Part shown: positions 41,891 through 52,439 of the stretch, piece by piece
Layout: every line of letters begins with the position of its first letter
How positions within the stretch are numbered: the stretch's first letter is position 1
Source of the DNA: Arion vulgaris
Taxonomy: Eukaryota > Mollusca > Gastropoda > Stylommatophora > Arionidae
NCBI GenBank assembly: GCA_020796225.1
Contig: CM036755.1
Location: 39,256,806 to 39,320,805 of the forward strand
Length of the DNA stretch: 64,000 nucleotides
Direction: 5' to 3'
The notes under the pieces: model-generated
Seen by the model: the letters and a program-made list of their open reading frames with translations, nothing else
The model's database searches: none
Told to the model about the DNA's origin: nothing
Position numbers and translations under genes: made by a program

Positions 41891-41904
41891 GTTAATAAGT
41901 TGAT

Positions 41905-42475
41905 GGATTCATTGATAGGACCATCATCATTGCACTTCGGTGATTAATAATGTGTGTCCGATCTATTTTTACACAGAAAGATTTTCTCTCTCTCTCTCGC
42001 GATCCCCGCCTAGACAGATGAACCAAATTTTATCATGAATTTTACTGTTGCTTTTAGGGCCTCCGTCCCTCCGTACAACTTTTTGCGAATCTCTGTTTAT
42101 CAGGCCTCGTTTTTTTTCTCACGAAGATCTCAGCTGCGCCGCATGAACTCCGTAGCACCGCCGAGGGTCTTCGATGTAACTTTGAAGATGGTGAAGATAT
42201 TTTGTAGGTATTTTATTTTCAATAATTTCTGACTTTTACCCGGACAGCGCCTTACCAGCCTGCTCTTCTCGATTTTGAACCGCCAAGGGTTCTTTTATTT
42301 GCTCAAATTGAACATAAGACCTATGTTTTATCGTCCGTCTCCGACAGGACTAGGAACTCGATCTCACCTACATTGAGATCAAGATCTCTGGAAAATTGTC
42401 CACGCGGCTCCACGAGGGAGCGAACCTGGTACTTTTGGCACGAGAGACTAACCTCTACGCCACAAAGACTCCTCA
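41905..42475 (-). mobile_element. SINE-A, near full length, with insertion
   Basis: 3' core at 41915-41985; a TCTCTCTCTCTCTCGCGATC segment of about 130 bp (41985-42115) that resembles LINE 3' sequence at 19545 inverted; then AGATCTCAGCTGCGCCGCAT, CAGCCTGCTCTTCTCGATTT and the head ending GCCACAAAGACTCC, 35 bp from the kinase exon donor. Confidence -1.
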
Positions 42476-42514
42476 CAAACAAATTATAGAAATATAGACA
42501 ATAGAGATGCTTAC

Positions 42515-42623
42515 CGTCCAATCAATTGTGGACCGCAGTTCTGTCGTCTGGTAGCCGCCACATTCCGCATGCTTTGGGTGCAAGTAGTTTGCATGAGTGA
42601 AGTTGCTTTTGGCAATCGCCCGT
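42515..42623 (-). CDS. DGKZ/DGKI: Diacylglycerol kinase exon: N-terminal linker before C1 domain 1
   Basis: A 109-bp exon whose first base completes a codon begun upstream, followed by RAIAKS, a poorly conserved linker with two cysteines, and LRSTIDWT. Zeta and iota enzymes have KAI(S/T)KSGLQ and then STVDWSE at this place. The acceptor is TTATCTTATTAG and the donor GTAAGC, leaving phase 0. The preceding exon should end two bases into an arginine or lysine codon. I could not find it between 42.6 and 64 kb, though a small exon could be hidden there. Confidence -1.
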
Positions 42624-42699
42624 CTAATAAGATAAGAATGAAAATAAAATGCTTTAAGTTTCATGAGCAGTAACGACAAATGTGAGAAACTATATACAA

Positions 42700-43090
42700 G
42701 TAACGATTAGTGGGAGATACTAGATACAGTAACGATTAGTGTGAGAAACTAGATAGAACTAATGACAAGTGTGAGAGCTAGATATAGTAACGATTAGTGT
42801 GAGAGCTAGACACAGTAACGATTAGTATGAGAGACTAGATACATGTAACGATTAGTGTGAGAGACTAGGCATAAGTAACGATTAGTGTAGAGCTAGACAC
42901 AGTAACGATTAGTTGAGGACTAGATACAGTAACGAATTAGTGTAGGTAAGAGCTGAACAGTAACGATTAGTGTGAGAGACTAAACACAGTAACGATTAGT
43001 GTGAGAAACGAGATACAGTAACGATTAGTGTGAGAGACTAGATACAGTAACGATTAGTGTGAGAGACTTGATACAGTAAAGACAAGTATG
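42700..43090. repeat. 29-bp tandem repeat, about 14 copies
   Basis: Unit CAGTAACGATTAGTGTGAGA plus GACTAGATA, with many deletions. It begins 77 bp upstream of the kinase exon at 42515-42623 on the sense strand. Confidence -1.
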
Positions 43091-43099
43091 AGAGGCTAT

Positions 43100-43190
43100 A
43101 CGCGCAATCTGGCCTATGAGAGAGAAATTCCGGAGGATTGTTGGGGTGGCAAAGTTCTGCTCAGGACAAGCTATTTGTTGATGATGATAT
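43100..43190 (+). pseudogene. LINE 3' end
   Basis: CTATGAGAGAGAAATTCCGG, then TGCTCAGGACAAGCTATTTG and TGATGATGAT; the last 30 codons and tail of the family at 28395-28710. Confidence -1.
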
Positions 43191-43329
43191 GCGCAATAAA
43201 GACAAGTTGCAGATACTAAATACAGTAGTAAAATTTCGCTATCAATCTACTATATATATATGAAATCCAACAATGATAGGACAAATTGTGCCAATTTTAA
43301 AATTCAAACATGTCACAATGAACACAAAA

Positions 43330-43725
43330 TGATCTTTCAGCCCACATTATGATATCAGTGCCAAACCTGGATGCTGACATTAAATGATAGAAGAAAACTA
43401 GTCACGAAAGAGATGAAGTGTCTGCGCAGAATGCTGGGGTAACAGAAGAGACCGGTTGAGAAATAAAGACAGGAAATAAAGTGGGTACAACAGCAGTACT
43501 GAACTTCATCAAGAAACAACAAATTAAATGGTTCGTCCACATAAGCAGATTACCAACAGACAGTGCACCTCAAAGAGCAATGCTGCTCCGATACAAGGGA
43601 TACAAAGCAAAAGGCCGACCAAGCAAAAGGTGGACCTCAGAGATAACAGAGGCGACGAAAGACACTATTTATGAAGCGCACTCAAAAACCTGTTCTAGAA
43701 ATCCATTCTTATCTTGACGCTGTGA
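43330..43725 (+). pseudogene. LINE ORF2 C-terminal fragment
   Basis: In pieces: KEMKCLRRMLG, FIKKQQIKWFVHISRLPTDS, KGRPSKRWTSEITEATKDT. Same family as 52440-53270 (inverted). Confidence -1.
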
Positions 43726-44380
43726 GAGAAAACATGCTTAGAGAACAGAAAGAATACATATATATATATATATATATTATATTATACGAGAGGGGGCAGC
43801 CAATGGACAGAGCTGACATTTTGAGCGCACTCATAGAGTGTGGCCGCGAAAAAAGATCTTCATCTAAACCAATCCACGTTAACTACTAGATTGCAGGATC
43901 TGGTTTGAAGATTGGGTAGAAGAAAAAACAGCATAACAGGTAATGAGTAGGTTTCATCAATTAAAATCAAACTAGTACGGTCAGTCGCTGGACGCTGTTG
44001 GAGATATTGCAAAGGAGATCAGAGCACCTATGGACATGTCCGCGGTGCAATGAAGATATTCCAAACTGAATATGAAATACGCGGATATATGTATTTCTAA
44101 ATTATTAACTCATATAACACGTCAAGTAACTTCACAAACCATTGTAAATGAATCAATTTTAGATAAGTCATCTTACGAACCAAAACATTAAACCGAAAAA
44201 AATGTAATCGTAACATCCATGAACTATTTGTATATATATATACGTCTTTGCAGAGTAAGGAAGATAATGTTATCATTTATACAGCTACCTCAATTAAAAA
44301 TTACAACGTCGCTACAAATGTGATTTTAGTGTGTGCACGATACAAGTTAAGATGCCTGAAATAAATGTATACTATTCTGA
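43726..44380. other. No gene recognised
   Basis: TA run at 43757-43780; otherwise unique. Confidence -1.
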
Positions 44381-44850
44381 TGAATCTTCTCTCTCTCGCG
44401 ATCACCGCTTAGACTGATGTACCCGATTTCCCCATAAATTCTCTTATTCATGTGGAAATCTGATTCGTGTAGCCTAAACATTGGTGTGGTTCGTCACACC
44501 TTCAGCGCCATTTAGAGCTCTGGTGATTATCTTTCGGCGATGTGTCTGGTTTTAGCCAGCGTTTACTGGGTTCGCTCTCCGTCAGCCTTGGGCTGTTCCC
44601 AGTCGACCTGCAAGGCAGCAGGTTGCTATTTTCTTTGAGGGTAGCTACCCTTAGATAACCGTCCCTCCTGGGTTATATTTAGAAAGGTGGGGGGAGGAGA
44701 GGGGCAATCACCGATAATAAGGAAAGCAGGCCTTCAACCAAAAATCAGTCAGACGTGCCATACCATACGCCCTGACCACGCATGAATTCATAACGGGGGA
44801 GCGAACACAAAAATATACTCATATGTATGTGTGTTTGTGTGTATCTTCCT
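44381..44850. other. Unclassified, possible repeat
   Basis: Begins CTTCTCTCTCTCGCGATCAC, like 41985-42005. GC-richer than average, with no recognisable protein. Confidence -1.
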
Positions 44851-45085
44851 TTTCCTCGAACTTTCCATATCAACCATTTGTTTACCACTCGGTGATTTGT
44901 ATATGATCTGAGCCTAAGAGTGATCTACGTTGTGCCAATTATGCGCCTACAATGAGGTCAGAACAACAGATTTCTGCAATGCTTTTTATTTGTTAGGGTA
45001 GCTTCCTAGGTCCTACATCAGTCGCCTCTTACGACATGCCCTGTAGGACGCAGTGGTACTATTCGTTGCTTCTGTTGCGGACCCA
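44850..45085 (-). mobile_element. SINE-B
   Basis: GTGATTTGTATATGATCTGA, GCGCCTACAATGAGGTCAG and GTCGCCTCTTACGACATGCC, running to GCTTCTGTTGCGGACCCAGG. Confidence -1.
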
Positions 45086-45595
45086 GGCGGAACCACATGG
45101 GTGGTTTTTGTGTATGAGCGTATGTTTATCATTCAGAATTAAATTATTGTATTATTTTTGTGTATTCCTATACGCCTTTCTCCCTAGATGCAAAATAAGC
45201 GACTGAAATTGCAAAAAATGAATGTTTTCAGAGATATTGGTTCCTGAAATTTTCTCCCCTTTCGACCGAGAATTCCCTTCTTCTGGCATTATTACACAGC
45301 GTTAATATTGCTTGGAGACTAGCCGTCCTATGATGGAGACATCCTTAAAGATGTTGAAGTGGCTGATAAAAGATACGTAGGGACCTGATCGATGCTCTAG
45401 GACGGACAAATTGGCGCACTCTAAATGTGGAGTGCATCACAAGAGAATGCGTATGTTAAGAAGGTGTGTGTAAGGTACATCTAATTGTTGCGCAAGATAC
45501 TTGAAACTTTCTGTAACAAGTATTGAAACTAGACAAGTTTCTCTGTTAGAAATAAGTTTGGTTCAACACGAATATAATATATAGTATTAATAATA
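45086..45595. other. No gene recognised
   Basis: Unique AT-rich sequence; no domain in its short frames. Confidence -1.
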
Positions 45596-46085
45596 ATAAT
45601 AATTCCTCTCGTACTGTTGTACGTTACATAGGGCCTGCAGGCAATTTCTCCATACCGCTCTATCCTGAGCAACTCGTTCAATCTCCTCCACGGAACTGAG
45701 ACCGATATTTCTTGCCTCTCTCAGCAAAGTTCGTTTCATGGTCTCCTTAGGTCGTCCTCTCCTTTTGAACCCTTTGCATCCCACTTCAATGCCTGCTTTG
45801 ATATTCGTTGATCATTTCTTCTCAAGGTGTGCCCAACATATCTCCATCTTCTCTTTCTTATAACAGTTGTTACTAGTGTTGACCAGACATGTCTCTCATT
45901 TCATTACTTCTCTGAATTCGTTCCATTTTATATTCATTATTTTTCGCAGACAACTCTCGCTGGCATATGTTAGGATTGATACAACATTTGAATTGAAAAT
46001 TCGTAATTTATTTTTAATACTATATATCTTGCAGTTCAATATTTTATTTAGACTTTTAAAAGCTGATGTTGCTTTGACATTCATA
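45596..46085 (-). pseudogene. LINE ORF2 C-terminal fragment
   Basis: Two minus-strand frames, 46085-45896 (FKSLNKILNCKIYSIKNKLR) and 45784-45596 (CKGFKRRGRPKETMKRTLLR then ARNIGLSSVEEIERVAQDRA), belong to one protein broken between. RTE-like. Confidence -1.
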
Positions 46086-46104
46086 ATATATATATATATA
46101 TATA

Positions 46105-46136
<32 letters not shown>
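46086..46136. repeat. TA then GT dinucleotide arrays
   Basis: About 10 TA and 12 GT units in a row; the GT part is Z-DNA-prone. Confidence -1.
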
Positions 46137-46139
<3 letters not shown>

Positions 46140-46144
46140 CGATG

Positions 46145-46370
46145 AGTGGCGTATGTGGCTTGGGGGATAGTGACGCGGTCTACTAACCCCGACGTTCTTA
46201 GTTCGAATTACGCTGCGGACAGTTTGGTTGCAAGTTGTTTTGCGTGAATTTTACAAAAGGACGATGTCACCACCCGTTCAGAAAGCAATGGCAAACTACT
46301 GAACGTAAGAATGCCTAGAAAAATCACAAACAGCTTTAAAAAGCTGGTGTTGATTCGCAAAGTAATGTTA
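46145..46370 (+). mobile_element. SINE-E
   Basis: tRNA-like head GGCTTGGGGGATAGTGACGC with B-box-like AGTTCGAATTACGC, then CACCCGTTCAGAAAGCAATG and an A-rich end. Confidence -1.
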
Positions 46371-46739
46371 TCGCAAAGTCCAGATATGAAAAAAAAAAAA
46401 AGATGCATACACTAAACGTTGTTTATCATGGAAAACAATGTCTCTTGCAACATATGACCAAATTCTATGACAATATATTTGTTAGGTTTTCTTCTGTTAA
46501 TTTGTAAGCAAACAATAACTCCTGTTCTGACTGTGTCTCCCGCCCTAAAGAAACTTTAAACATTATGTTGGAGGAGGCAGGAAAACTGGCTAGAGAATAA
46601 GAGTTTTCCAGGCATATGTGACGAGAGCGACTTTCTGCTACATAAAAATCCTACATGATGAAGGATGTCCTTTCAATATCCGGTAGATTCAAGATCTTGT
46701 GTGATTTTTGTTGTTTTTGTTTTAGATAGGTGATTGCTT

Positions 46740-47480
46740 TATTGATAGAATCATCAACATTACACTTCGGTGGAGTTGTAAGCTATGTCGTGTAAACTCC
46801 TGGATTCATTCTCTCTACAACTAAGAGAGATTTCCATGTAACATAAACTCCGTAGCACCAGCATGTGTCCCGATGTACATAAACTCGTAGCACAGCATGG
46901 GTCCCCGATGAACATAAACTCGTAGGCTGGTCCCGATGACATACTCGCCAGCATGGTCCGATGTAACATAAACTCCGTACCACCAGCATGGGTCCCCGAT
47001 GTAACATAAACTCCGTAGCACCAGCATGGGGTCCCTGATGTAACATAAACTCCGTAGCACCAGCAGGGTCCCTGATGTAACATAAACTCCGTAGCACCAG
47101 CAGGGGTTCAGCCCATTCCGATGTAACATAAACTCCGTAGCACCGGCGAGGGTCCCCGATGTAATTTTAAAAATAGTGAAGATATTTTGTAGGAATTTTA
47201 TTTTTCAATAATTTCTAATGAATTTTGCCCGGACAGGCGCTTTCCAGCCTGCTTCAACTATGGAATTTGAATTTCCAAGGGTTCTTTTACTTGCTCATAT
47301 TGAACACAGGACCTACGTTTTATCGTCCATCTCCGAGCGGACTAGGGCATCGATCTCCTCTATACTGAAATCGGGGATATCTGGAAAAAATATTCCTATG
47401 ACTCTACGATGGAGCGAACCAAGTACATTTAGAACGAGAGGCGAGGACCTAATCTCTACACCACATAGTCCTCTAGGTAG
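46740..47480 (-). mobile_element. SINE-A with internal tandem expansion
   Basis: 3' part at 46745-46820; a repeated ACATAAACTCCGTAGCACCA unit at 46838-47160 (about 8 copies of 40-45 bp with deletions); then the body at 47160-47400 and the head at 47405-47475. Confidence -1.
46838..47160. repeat. 40-45 bp tandem repeat inside SINE-A, about 8 copies
   Basis: AACTCCGTAGCACC followed by CATGGGTCCCCGATGT. The same position in the SINE is expanded as a different array at 635-972. Confidence -1.
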
Positions 47481-47689
47481 TAAACCAAAACAGTTCGCTT
47501 TTAACTGCTAAACGAGCATTATTTATTGGTTATATTAGGGCGAGTTTGCAGTACAATTGTTTATTTAGCACCACAAGTAATATAGTATGCTTTGTTTGTT
47601 TTGTAGAGGATTAAAGCCTCTTGAAGACGAGGCACGCTATTTTCAACCTAAGGGCAAACCTTTTATTGGTTATATCAGAGAGTGTAGGT

Positions 47690-47980
47690 TATCATCATCA
47701 TCAAATAGCTTGTCCTGAGCAGAACTTTGCCACCCCAACAGTCCTCCGGAATTTCTCTCTCTCACAGGCCAGATGTCCTGCCTCTGCAGCCGTCATGTTC
47801 AAACCATCAGTTACATCCTGAATCCATCTTCTCCGTGGTCTTCCTCTTCTTCTCTTTGCCAGTATACCTCCTTCCATGATGGTCTTCTCCAGCCCTTCAT
47901 GTCTTTTTATATGTCCAAAATATCTCCATTTTCTCCTTCTTATTTAATAGCATCAGCTAGTTTTCTTTGATCTTGAGTTA
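47690..47980 (-). pseudogene. LINE ORF2 C-terminus
   Basis: The plus-strand text begins with ATCATCATCAAATAGCTTGT, the inverse of the family tail; the minus strand reads RRWIQDVTDGLNMTAAEAG and REKFRRTVGVAKFCSGQ. Better preserved than 28395-28600 in this part. Confidence -1.
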
Positions 47981-47984
47981 TTTC

Positions 47985-48115
47985 TGGATATATCTATTTG
48001 TTCTCTTCTCTGTTCATGATATATCTATTTGTTCTCTTCTCTGTCTATGATATATCTATTTGTTCTCTTCTCTGTTCATGATATATCTATTTGTTCTCTT
48101 CTCTGTTCATGATAA
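47985..48115. repeat. 31-bp tandem repeat, 4 copies
   Basis: TCTATTTGTTCTCTTCTCTG plus TTCATGATATA. It replaces the upstream part of the LINE fragment. Confidence -1.
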
Positions 48116-48239
48116 ATGAAGGACTTTTCTGTAACTATGAGTGTAGGCCAACAAACATGAACAATAAGAATTAATACCTTTCGGAGAATCCTAACAGTTT
48201 TATCAATCAAGTGCAATACCTGCCCGCGTAGGCGATCAT

Positions 48240-48665
48240 GTCTCTCCACAACTCTCTCTCCTCCTTGGTGCAGTTTTGAAGTTAATCTTTTTGTGGAACC
48301 AAAATGTCAGACCATCTCTTCTCCATCTGTCCTCAACGATCTTTCGTTCCCTGAATTTTACCTGTTGTCACCAAATATTCTAAACTTCCTATTCGCATTA
48401 CATGCCCGAAGAACCTTGATTGTCGGATTCTTATTCTTTTGATAAGGTTTCTTTGTGTGCAGGCGTGATTTAAAACATCAACATTTGTTTTCTGCTTTGT
48501 CCATGGAATTTTCAGCATTCATATGTAAAACCATGTATCTGTGGTTTCCAATGATCTTATTGATTGCTTGTTCATTGTCCATGTTTCGCTGCCATATATA
48601 AGTATTGGTGAAATATAGCACTGGCGTACTCGTTTCCGCAGTTTCATTGGTAATGAAATCACGCA
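48240..48665 (-). pseudogene. LINE ORF2 C-terminal fragment
   Basis: Minus strand: IRIRQSRFFGHVMRIGSLEY, TTGKIQGTKDRR and further upstream INKIIGNHRYMVLHMN. Same family as 53600-54110. Confidence -1.
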
Positions 48666-48669
48666 TAAT

Positions 48670-48890
48670 GTATTTTTTTAAATTGTCATCAACATGTTAT
48701 ATAAATATGAATTACAATTGATATATGTCATGTCAGGAAGATCGTCTGAAATATGAATTACAATTGATATATGTCATGTCAGGAAGATCGTCTGAAATAT
48801 GAATTACAATTGATATATGTCATGTCAGGAAGATCGTCTGAAATATGAATTACAATTGATATATGTCATGTCAGGAAGATCGTCTGGTCG
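48670..48890. repeat. 46-bp tandem repeat, 4 copies
   Basis: GAAATATGAATTACAATTGA plus TATATGTCATGTCAGGAAGA and six bases; nearly perfect. Confidence -1.
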
Positions 48891-49574
48891 AATGAATTAG
48901 TGGGCTGCTTCCATGCGGAAGATCCGTTTTCAATTCACGATAAGACCAAGGATTTATTTTTCTGTTGTGGGCATAAATGAAAAATCCTAACCTGAACAAC
49001 TCGCTGCGACTGCACTAACTATGCAGCCATTAAATTCCTCAGGCTCACGTCCCACCTGTTCTACACCGCCCTAAATATCGATATTACAGACAGTAAAGAC
49101 ATTTTTGTGTGTGCTTTTTTTATAGGCCGTGTCGGGATTTGAATAACTCCATTTCATCATGCTTACAGTTCCCGCGCCTCCCCACTCTCCCTTTCATGTA
49201 TCTTCCTATTTAACTTTGCCATCAAACACACAACTACAGTTCAGTTCCACGTTAAACGGACCCCCCAAACATCAATCAATCTCAGACTCGGGTTAAACTT
49301 GGGAAGATATTTGGCAGATGTGATGGCTAGAAGGCGCTCCCTTGAGACAGAATACTCAATCAGGAATGGACGTGCCTGGTTGTAACTAGCGACATTTGAA
49401 TATAAAGGGAGTTGGTTTCGAAGAAATTCAAGTTGTTTTAGATACTTATGGCTGACATTGACAGGAAATCTGTACAGAGCTTACTTCACATTGGGAAGAA
49501 GAAACAGTGAAGAAAATATAATGTGGTGTGCACTGCAAAAAAAAAAGTAAAGGAACCTTTTTTATACGACGTAG
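48891..49574. other. No gene recognised
   Basis: Unique sequence with a T-rich and an A-rich tract; no domains. Confidence -1.
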
Positions 49575-49805
49575 TCGAACCCTGTAGTGTCTGTGGGTTA
49601 GGGGATAGTGACTCGGTCTATTAGCCCGACGTTCTGAGTTCAAATCACGCTGCGGACAATTTGGTTGGTAATTATTTCGCGTGGATTTTTACAAAAGGAC
49701 AATGCCACCACCCGTTCAGAAAGCAATGACAAACTACTGAACGTAATAATGCTTGAAAAATTACAAACAGCGTTAAAAACTGGGGTTGATTCGCAAAGTC
49801 CTGTA
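49575..49805 (+). mobile_element. SINE-E
   Basis: TAGGGGATAGTGACTCGGTC, AGTTCAAATCACGCTGCGGA, CACCCGTTCAGAAAGCAATG, ending near GCAAAGTCCTGTAAAGG. Confidence -1.
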
Positions 49806-49849
49806 AAGGAAATGCAATTAAAAGAAAAAAAAATAGTCGAACCCTACCT

Positions 49850-50230
49850 AAGTAGGAGTCTCCGCAGCACTAAGCATAGCACTACACGCCTGGATCTGTT
49901 GGAGGTTTCTGCAGCACTAAGCATAGCACTACACGTCTGGAGCTGTTGGAGTCTTCCGCAGTACTAAACATAGCACTACACGCCTAGATCTGTTGGAGGT
50001 TTCTGCAGCACTAAGCATAGCACTACACGTCTGGAGCTGTTGGAGTCTCCACAGCACTAAGTATAGCACTACACGCCTGGAGCTGTTGGAGTCTCCACAG
50101 CACTAAGTATAGCACTACACGTCTGGAGCTGTTGGAGTCTCCACAGCACTAGATAGCACTACACGCCTGGAGCTGTTGGAGTCTCCACAGCACTAAGTAT
50201 AGCACTACACGCCTGGAGCTGTTGGAGGTT
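49850..50230. repeat. 46-bp tandem repeat, 8 copies
   Basis: GTCTCCACAGCACTAAGTAT plus AGCACTACACGCCTGGAGCT and six bases. Part of it (GCACTACACGCC...GAGCTGTTGGAG) resembles the SINE-D 3' region. Confidence -1.
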
Positions 50231-50334
50231 TCTGTGTTTTAAGGAAAGCCGCGTGTTCCCCTCCTCCGTCCCTACATGAAATATAGGAAAGAGAGTGAAC
50301 ATTCATAATTCCTGGGGTTTGAAGTAAAAGAATA

Positions 50335-50525
50335 CCACGTAGTATATAGGGAAATACGGTGTTAGGTTCGTATTTTTCATTGACCGTCGGCACATGATGG
50401 TTGTTGTGGTCAACATCACGCCGGCCGCTTTTAATTCCCAGAGCTTTTCCTGATACCGAATTGAGGCTGGGTTGACCTGAGAACCGTTCGGAGAAACTCA
50501 CAACTTCCTGTGGACTGAGCCCGGA
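50335..50525 (-). repeat. Dispersed repeat R2, copy 3
   Basis: The minus strand reads GCGGCCGGCGTGATGTTGAC and GACGGTCAATGAAAAATACG. Its 63-codon frame shares a GRR(N/D)VDH and TVNE(N/K)YEPNTVF pattern with copy 1. Confidence -1.
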
Positions 50526-50629
50526 CAACTAGCTTAGAGTGAGTTCCTCACAATTACGCTACTGTGGCTCGCGTAGTGAGGGAGAAACATGTAAAGCTGT
50601 AAAGAAGGAAGAAAGATTGACTTCAATGC

Positions 50630-51265
50630 CCCCGGTTTTACTCCACATGGCTCGGTTACTCTCCACAGAAATGGCACACTACCTGCAGAGACTACTTGCA
50701 GAATGGCACACTACCTGCAGAATGGTAGACTACCTGCAGAGACTACCTGCAGAGTGGTACACTACCTGCAGAGACTACCTTGCAGAATGGCACATTACCT
50801 GCAGAGACTACCTGCAGAATGGCACATTACCTGCAGAGACTACCTGCAGAATGACACACTACCTGCAGAATGGCACATTACCTGCAGAAACTACCTGCAG
50901 AATGGCACATTACCTGCAGAGTCTACCTGTAGAATGGCACACTACCTGCAGAGACTACCTGCAGAATGGCACATTACCTGCAGAATGGTACATTACCTGC
51001 AGAAACTACCTGCAGAATGGCACATTACCTGCAGAGACTACCTGCAGAATGGCACATTACCTGCAGAATGGTACACTACCTGCAGAATGGTACACTACCT
51101 GCAGAAAGTATAGCACTAAGTACGAACTCCGTAGCTCCAGCAACAATCCTAGAGGTCTCTGGAAAAACTGCACTTGTGAACAGAACGGCGCGGTCTGGAT
51201 TCGAACCCACGACCTTCGACTCACAAGGCAAACAGCTTAATCCCTTAGTCACGGAGACCCCAAGG
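50630..51265 (-). mobile_element. SINE-D with internal tandem expansion
   Basis: The plus-strand text begins CCCCGGTTTTACTCCACATG, passes an array of ACTACCTGCAGA units (50665-51105), and ends GAACTCCGTAGCTCCAGCAA, CTTGTGAACAGAACGGCGC and the inverted tRNA-like head TTCGAACCCACGACC. Confidence -1.
50665..51105. repeat. 16-20 bp repeat rich in CTGCAG, about 25 copies
   Basis: Alternating GAGACTACCTGCA and GAATGGCACA(C/T)TACCTGCA units. At this point the SINE-D at 60000 has one GCCACCTGCC, the probable seed. Confidence -1.
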
Positions 51266-51470
51266 AAGAATGATGTACTGAAGAAGGAAAAGTGGGGAAC
51301 ATGAGAAGAATCAATATTAAGATGAAAAGGGAAGAATGATGTACTGAAGAAGGAAAAGTGGGGAACATGAGAAGAATCAATATTAAGATGAAAAGGGAAG
51401 AATGATGTACTGAAGAAGGAAAAGTGGGGAACATGAGAAGAATCAGTATTAAGATGAAAATGGATGAATG
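51265..51470. repeat. 66-bp tandem repeat, 3 copies
   Basis: GGAAGAATGATGTACTGAAG plus AAGGAAAAGTGGGGAACATG and 26 more bases; near identical copies starting at the SINE-D head. Confidence -1.
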
Positions 51471-51762
51471 GAAATTGAGAAAAAAATAAAAATGGGAAGG
51501 GGTAGAGTTAAAAATTGGAAAGGGGAAGACGGAAAAATTGTCCATCAACAATTTTAAAAACTTCTAGAAAAAATGCAAAGTAGGATATAACAGTGTAGCC
51601 TGGTTTCGAACTCACAACAGTCGAAAAACATGGTGAACGGCCTAACAACTTAGCCTCTCTATATAAATATATTAGTTTATTGACATTTCAAAGTATGTAT
51701 CAATATTTACTCTAACGATATTTTATCAATAAACATTTCATGTAAACATGATACATTGAATG

Positions 51763-52426
51763 TTAAGGGGGGATTCGGTCTTGAAAATCAAGAATCTATT
51801 TTCGTTGTTTTCATATTAATATAAAATTTGTATAAGCATTTTGAAAGAGTATGACTTAGAATAGTAGAAAAAATTAGTAAAAAAAATGTCAAAGTGTTGC
51901 CATGGAAACAATACAAAATGGCCGCCAAAAACAAAATTTCAAATCCCTAGGGCTCTGAATCTAATGAATGTAAATGAATTCTGTTTTCACTCTAAGGTGC
52001 CCAATTGTAATATCTAAAATATTACACATGATTTTTAGGATATATTAAATATTTAATTTTTTATAATTTTTTGGTAAAAATTACCTCAAAATGTGGTCAA
52101 AAAAAGCTGTTTTTGGAGGGTGTGTTTACACAAAATTCATAAAAAATGTAATATTTAATATATCCTAAAAGGATCAGTAATTTTGTAGATATTACAATTG
52201 TGCACCTTAGAGTGAAAACAGAATTCATTTATATTCATTAACTTCAGAGCCTTAGGATTTGAAATTTGTGCTTAGCGGCCATTTTGTATTGTTTCCATGG
52301 CAACGCTTGACTTTTTTTTCTAATTTTTTCTACTATTCTAAGTCATAATCTTTCAAAATTGTTATACACATTCTACATTAATACCAAAGCAAAGAAAATA
52401 GTTTCCAGACCAGAGTCCCCCCTTAA
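51763..52426. mobile_element. TTAA-bounded long hairpin element, about 660 bp
   Basis: TTAAGGGGGGATTC on the left and GAGTCCCCCCTTAA on the right. The two halves are inverted copies almost to the centre (arms about 300 bp, for example TTGCCATGGAAACAATACAA and its inverse). TTAA target and G-rich ends fit a piggyBac-type non-autonomous element. Confidence -1.
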
Positions 52427-52439
52427 ATATTCAACCTTC

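Larger units (their letters stand above)
2350..42623 (-). other. DGKZ/DGKI: Gene span: type IV diacylglycerol kinase (zeta/iota class), partial at both ends
   Basis: Ten minus-strand exons can be assembled into one continuous frame of about 346 codons. The family phosphorylates diacylglycerol to phosphatidic acid, ending DAG signalling and starting PA signalling; zeta/iota members are nuclear and cytosolic. Seen in order: a linker with LRSTIDWT, C1 domain 1 (exons at 31.5, 30.1 and 24.5 kb), C1 domain 2 (20.4, 15.0 and 13.0 kb), a lysine/arginine-rich MARCKS-like segment, and a catalytic domain with NPKSGG and GGDGTVGW. Introns run from 1.3 to 11 kb and are filled with mobile elements and arrays. 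The start of the gene lies above 42.6 kb and was not found. The rest of the catalytic domain, the accessory domain and the ankyrin repeats and PDZ ligand expected of the class would lie left of the window. Zeta versus iota cannot be decided; many invertebrates have one gene for both. Confidence -1.

Noticed and set aside
50539..51304. 233-codon frame with TCR and HYLQ repeats
   Set aside because: Expanded segment of a SINE-D.
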